In this document: positions 60,040 through 64,000 of the stretch, piece by piece
Position numbering within the stretch: the stretch's first letter is position 1
How the letters are laid out: each line of letters starts with the position of its first letter
Assembly (NCBI GenBank): GCA_037447605.1
Contig: CM074806.1
Location: 3,097,348-3,161,347 of the forward strand
Source of the DNA: Zygnema circumcarinatum
Taxonomy: Eukaryota; Streptophyta; Zygnematophyceae; Zygnematales; Zygnemataceae
Direction of reading: 5' to 3'
Length of the DNA: 64,000 bases
The notes under the pieces: model-generated
Seen by the model: the letters and a program-made list of their open reading frames with translations, nothing else
Database searches by the model: none
What the model was told of the DNA's origin: nothing
Translations under genes and position numbers: made by a program

Positions 60040-60438
60040 TACAGTATTCATACACGTATCCAACATATTCGTACATTCCATAATTTCACATATTCGTACG
60101 GTACCCTCTCAAACATTTTCCGTACGGACGGCGTCCTTTCACTCGTGCCCGAAAGCGCCAAAATCTGGATCCCGCTCCGTCCGGATTGGCTCGCTTCCAT
60201 GTCCGCTGTGCTCGCCACGTGGCGCTTCCCTCTTCTGCCACGTGGCGTAGCCTCGTTTGACATCCCCTCCTCGCGACACGTGTCAGTCGTAGATTGCATG
60301 TTACGCACGTGCAATCGACGGCTCTCGCCAGCCCCATCCAGCAGCCTAGGTCGATGTTGGTGCCACGTGGCACCTTCCGCAGAGCCGACTGGCTCCAGCT
60401 GTCCCCAGAGGCCCTCCCCGAGGTGCGGAGAAGCAGCC

Positions 60439-63400
60439 ATGGCGGACACCGGGGGGGTGGGGGGCACAGGGGGAGGGTTAGGGTTAGGGCATGGCGGGGG
60501 GCTGCCCTTTCAAGTGTACGTGGATGAGAGGGGGAGGGAGAAGCTACGCCTCACGGACGCCCTGGCTGCCCGGCGCTGGTCCACGAGGCAAGCTTCTCAT
60601 GGGCCTGGCTTTTAGGGTTTGCACAGGGCAGTTCCCGTCTTTTAATACCATGGCTCGTTCGTTCAGGATTTCCCACATGGCAAGTCCTGAATTAATGCCA
60701 TGGCTCTGCCTTTAGGGTTTGCACATAGCAGTCCCTTTCTAATGCCGTGGCTTTGGATTTTAGGGTTTCCATTTGAGAAATCCCTCTTTCATGGCATTGC
60801 TTTGGTTTGTAGGATTCGCGAGATTAGGATTTGGCAAGTACTTCTGGCTCTGGGTTCAGGGTTTGCACATGGTCTGCATGCAATCTAGCATACATGAGGG
60901 ATGGGACTGGGGGGGAGGGCGTGCTGCACTCTACTTACCGTGTTGAACAAACACACATTTATAATGTGACAATTCTGCATCCGTATAGGCATTGACAAAA
61001 AAATCAGAGTCGGGAATTCCTTCAATTAATTAAATGCCCGGTAGAGATGACAGTGCTAATTGTTCAACTGGGTGATTCCCTTAGTTTTGGTTGAACTATA
61101 CGGTTTGTTGAGTTTGAATTCACTTCAATGGCGTGCACAATATTGATTGTTTGGCGTTTCAATCAGTAATGAAGAGTGATTTTTTAGATCTTTTTTCTCC
61201 GTCCTGGCATTCATTACGGGTTACATTTTTTATTTTTGAATGTTAAAGTAATTTGCTGTCTACATGATGATGGTGGCCTTCACCTGCTCGACTTTTGGCG
61301 CAGTGAGCCGTACGAGTGCTATACACTGCTATAATGCTTGTTCTTCTTAGAAACTCGGCATGCATGCGTCCATTTCCCTGTGCTCACACTTACTCAAAAT
61401 GTAAACTTGTTGTCAACCCCTTACCCAATTTTCACCTTTCGTATGTTTCTTGCACTATTCATGAATTTGAAGTTTGATATGTGTGCGTTCCTTTTCTTTT
61501 TAACGTACAACGTCACACGAAAGACCATATTCGAGTTTAGGGCTTTTCCCTTCATCCTATCTAATGTAAAATCACTAATTTACCATACTCCGAGCTCGAG
61601 GTTGTACGTTATTCATTTTGTACTACAGTTCTGAGGAGTGACTATAGGATTTTTCTTGGCTTTGATGAGTGAGAGTAGTGAGAACGGATGAGCCGAGTCC
61701 TTCGTCCTTTGCTTCTTCAATCTCTACCACCACTTTCTTTTGCAGCACTTGATTCAAGGCTATGATTTTAATATTTAGAGACTGATGATCTTTGTCGGTC
61801 GTCTGAGGGAAGGTCTAGCGGTTTGCATGAGCATTGTATGGTAGTGATAGGATGTAAGTTCGCTGCTCTGAAAAGTGGATACTTTTATGTCTTCCATATA
61901 CTTTTTCTTCTTGTACGCCTGTTTGATCAGTCGGGGAGGCTTGACTTTTCTTAGTCCTCCCTTTCAATCTGGTCCGTTGAACCCATGCTAATTTGTTTTC
62001 TGACTTGTAGACTTCGTTACAACTCCCTCTCTTTCTTGATTATCCCTCGCAATCATGCAGGCTCTGTGTTGAAGCCCTTGAGGACCGGCCCTGGGAAGCA
62101 GTGGATCGCTTCTATGTTGATATGGCTGCCGGACACGTGTCACTGCGTGATTTTAAGGTTGAGCAGCCGATCTCAAGCTACTCATTGAATGAGGATATCA
62201 CTGGAAGATATCAGACTTTGCCACCTCTTTCCGAGTCAAGCAATGAGCAGCTTCGGCCCACAAAAGTATTTGCACCTTCCAAGAGCTGCAAGGAAGGGCA
62301 GGGAGATGTTTCCATCCGAACTTCAGTTTTGCCACACCCACAGGCTCATCATGAAAATTTGTCAGAGAGAGAGGAGATTGCGAGCTTAATGTGCTGCGAA
62401 GATGAGGAAGTGACGGCAAGTTTGCAGGAGAGGGGAAGCCATGGGGAAGGGAGCCATGACGCAGAAAAGGAGGAAAGGCCGAGCAGGAAGCGAGGTACTC
62501 CTAGAGGCGGTAAATGGGATCGGGTCACTTATAAGTTGGAGATTGCATATGATGGCTCTGCTTTTGCTGGATGGCAGATGCAGCCGGGTCTCTGCACAGT
62601 GCAGGGGTGAATCACCTGACCTGTTCTCACATTAGTGCTTGGACTGAAACACTGCAAAACTCACCATGGGAGTGAATGCCTATTTGAAGCAATTTTTCAA
62701 AATTTTACCTTTGGTTTCACAGAGGAAATGATGTGGCCATGTGTGCGGCCAAATCCTTAGAGGCTTGCAACTGCTGAAGGATTGAATGATTTTCTAGCCA
62801 ACCCCAGTATGCAAAACAAATGGCATTAACTTGAAATGGAGAGAAGTATTGCGAGTAGGCTTTGGCAGGGATGCAGTGCGCCACTCGTTTCAAAAAAAAA
62901 TCTATAAGACTTTTCACGAAACGATGTATCCACGAAGTCCAACATTTCTGAATCAAATCTGGAATTCATGATTCTGTTTAATGCAGGACCTTGCAGGTGG
63001 CCTTGGGACCATTTTCTGAGACCAAAAATGACTTGAAGGTAGGAGGCTTTGAGGAAGAGCAAGTTACTGCTGTGGTTGTGGCGGGACGGACCGATAAAGG
63101 CGTGCATGCAGCAGGGCAGGTTTGCTCTTTTTGTAAGTGGGCCCCTGCAGCTGACGATTTCACGTGTTGGTAAGTAGGAGTTGCATTCACAGCTCAAACA
63201 GAGCCAAGTCGCATTGGCAGTTACTGTGATAGTTATTAGGGTTTTTGTTCCTTTGACTGTGTGTTGTTCCTAACCTTTTCTACGGCTCGTTCCCGTGGAA
63301 CAGACACATGGAAGAAAGGCATCGCTCTTGAGGATATAAAGACTGCTGTCGATACAGCAGCTCCTTGTGCCCTTCGAGTCGTGCGTGTAGAGGAGGTAAG

Positions 63401-64000
63401 AGGGGCCCTTGCAAACAAGCAGTCAATACAAGTTCAGAAACTTTGCAATGTGGATTGAAACAACTAGGACCAAGAGGTCTCTGGCTCAGTCGAAACTAAC
63501 TTGGAAGGACGAGTTTGCATAATCTAAACATCATGATACTCTGTTATCAAGCAATCACTTTGAGTTTATGTGCAACTTATGCAGGTTCCTAGAAGCTTCC
63601 ATCCTTGTTTTGGTGCTCATTGGCGACAATACCTTTACCTTCTACCGCTAAATGATGATGAGGGCGGGCCTTGTACCGTCGCCAGTCCAGACTTTTCTAG
63701 TGGCAACAGCTGTTATGGTTCCATGTCTGCACATGACGAATCAACAAGAATGAGGGCTTCGGGAATCAAGCAATGTATGCGTGGGGAAGGAACTGATCCT
63801 TTAGTCTTGGGTACTGAAAAGGGTACGCCTTTTGTAGAATCAGGGGCAATAGACAGCGGAGGCGTAGCAGAGAGAGAAAGAGCAGCAGATAAGGAGGAGG
63901 GATCTGCCGGTCATGGCTGCGAGGAGGGGCATGTGGGGAGCTCTTATCCAATGGGCATCCATGTGGCATCAGTCGATAGGATGCTGAGGGTCCTTGAAGG
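60439..64000 (+). CDS. tRNA pseudouridine synthase, TruA family (5' part; runs off the window)
   Basis: Exons: 60439-60587, 62061-62606, 62987-63132, 63304-63395 and 63585 to beyond 64000; about 449 aa so far. TruA/Pus3/Pus1 enzymes convert uridines, for TruA and Pus3 at positions 38-40 of the anticodon arm, to pseudouridine. A Gly-rich N-terminus and a helical segment (LTDALAARRWSTR, LCVEALEDRPWEAVDRFYVD) precede a long polar linker. The domain start is KLEIAYDGSAFAGWQMQP, then TVQGTLQVAL, the catalytic loop VAGRTDKGVHAAGQV (Asp codon 63093-63095) and FHPCFGAHWRQYLYLLPL. A second Ser/Gly/Glu-rich insertion follows. The first intron (60588-62060) needs a GC donor (AG|GCAAGC); all other sites are GT-AG. 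The bacterial enzyme is about 270 aa, so this is an expanded plant form. Subfamily not resolved. Confidence 0.92.
60588..62060 (+). other. Probable GC-AG intron with TTTAGGGTTT repeats
   Basis: This 1,473-bp intron of the pseudouridine synthase starts GCAAGC and ends ATCATGCAG. Reading on past the donor meets a stop within nine codons, and no GT donor lies before it, so the GC site is needed. The first 280 bp hold four to five degenerate repeats of TTTAGGGTTTGCACATGGCA. The rest is AT-rich without coding signal. Confidence 0.6.

Noticed and set aside
1-64000. Ribosomal or transfer RNA genes
   Set aside because: I saw no cloverleaf with B-box (GGTTCGANNCC) in context and no rRNA core sequence. 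A tRNAscan run would be decisive, but I could not perform one.

Overview
The window is nuclear DNA of a green plant lineage (Streptophyta). The evidence is spliced genes with GT-AG introns of roughly 80-1,500 bp and typical plant families: GPI-type fasciclin-like arabinogalactan proteins, a type IIB Ca2+-ATPase, a CNGC19/20-type channel, an NDA-type alternative NADH dehydrogenase, and a PAS-containing hybrid histidine kinase of the kind known from mosses. I cannot tell bryophyte from early-diverging vascular plant or streptophyte alga from sequence alone. The window holds one assembly gap (909 N, 40737-41645).

Layout. 179-1295: 3' half of a rhodanese-type sulfurtransferase (+). 1296-3260: CpG-rich spacer. 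About 3351-12848: PAS hybrid histidine kinase in at least 15 exons (+). 15010-16389 and 20667-19396: two convergent paralogous fasciclin-like genes. 22300-34956: a nest of mobile DNA, in which TA-flanked inverted-repeat units of 1,167 bp lie in tandem. The third unit is split by a decayed Ty3/Gypsy LTR retrotransposon (about 24982-33738) and then by a solo LTR (33840-34852). 35532-38699: alternative NADH dehydrogenase (+). 40078-45931: Ca2+-ATPase interrupted by the gap (+). 53078-47268: cyclic-nucleotide-gated channel (-). 53414-55255: three nested or adjacent foldbacks. 57748-56318: IscA-type Fe-S assembly protein (-). 58856-60039: an interleaved a-b-a'-b' inverted-repeat element. 60439-64000: 5' part of a TruA-type tRNA pseudouridine synthase (+), running off the right edge.

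The genes are unrelated housekeeping, signalling and cell-wall genes and form no operon-like or pathway cluster. The only local paralogy is the fasciclin pair, which shares intron position, upstream GA tract and upstream motif set. Ca2+ handling is represented twice (Ca2+-ATPase and CNGC), but as ordinary neighbours.

The most unusual content is the inverted-repeat DNA. A family with CAGTAGGACCCC ends and TA flanks occurs as tandem units and as an interleaved double foldback. A separate foldback cluster lies just upstream of the CNGC gene. Palindromic AACCATTG/CAATGGTT arrays recur at several loci. Exon boundaries below were fixed by reading frame, GT/AG (once GC/AG) sites and family conservation; none was tested with transcripts.
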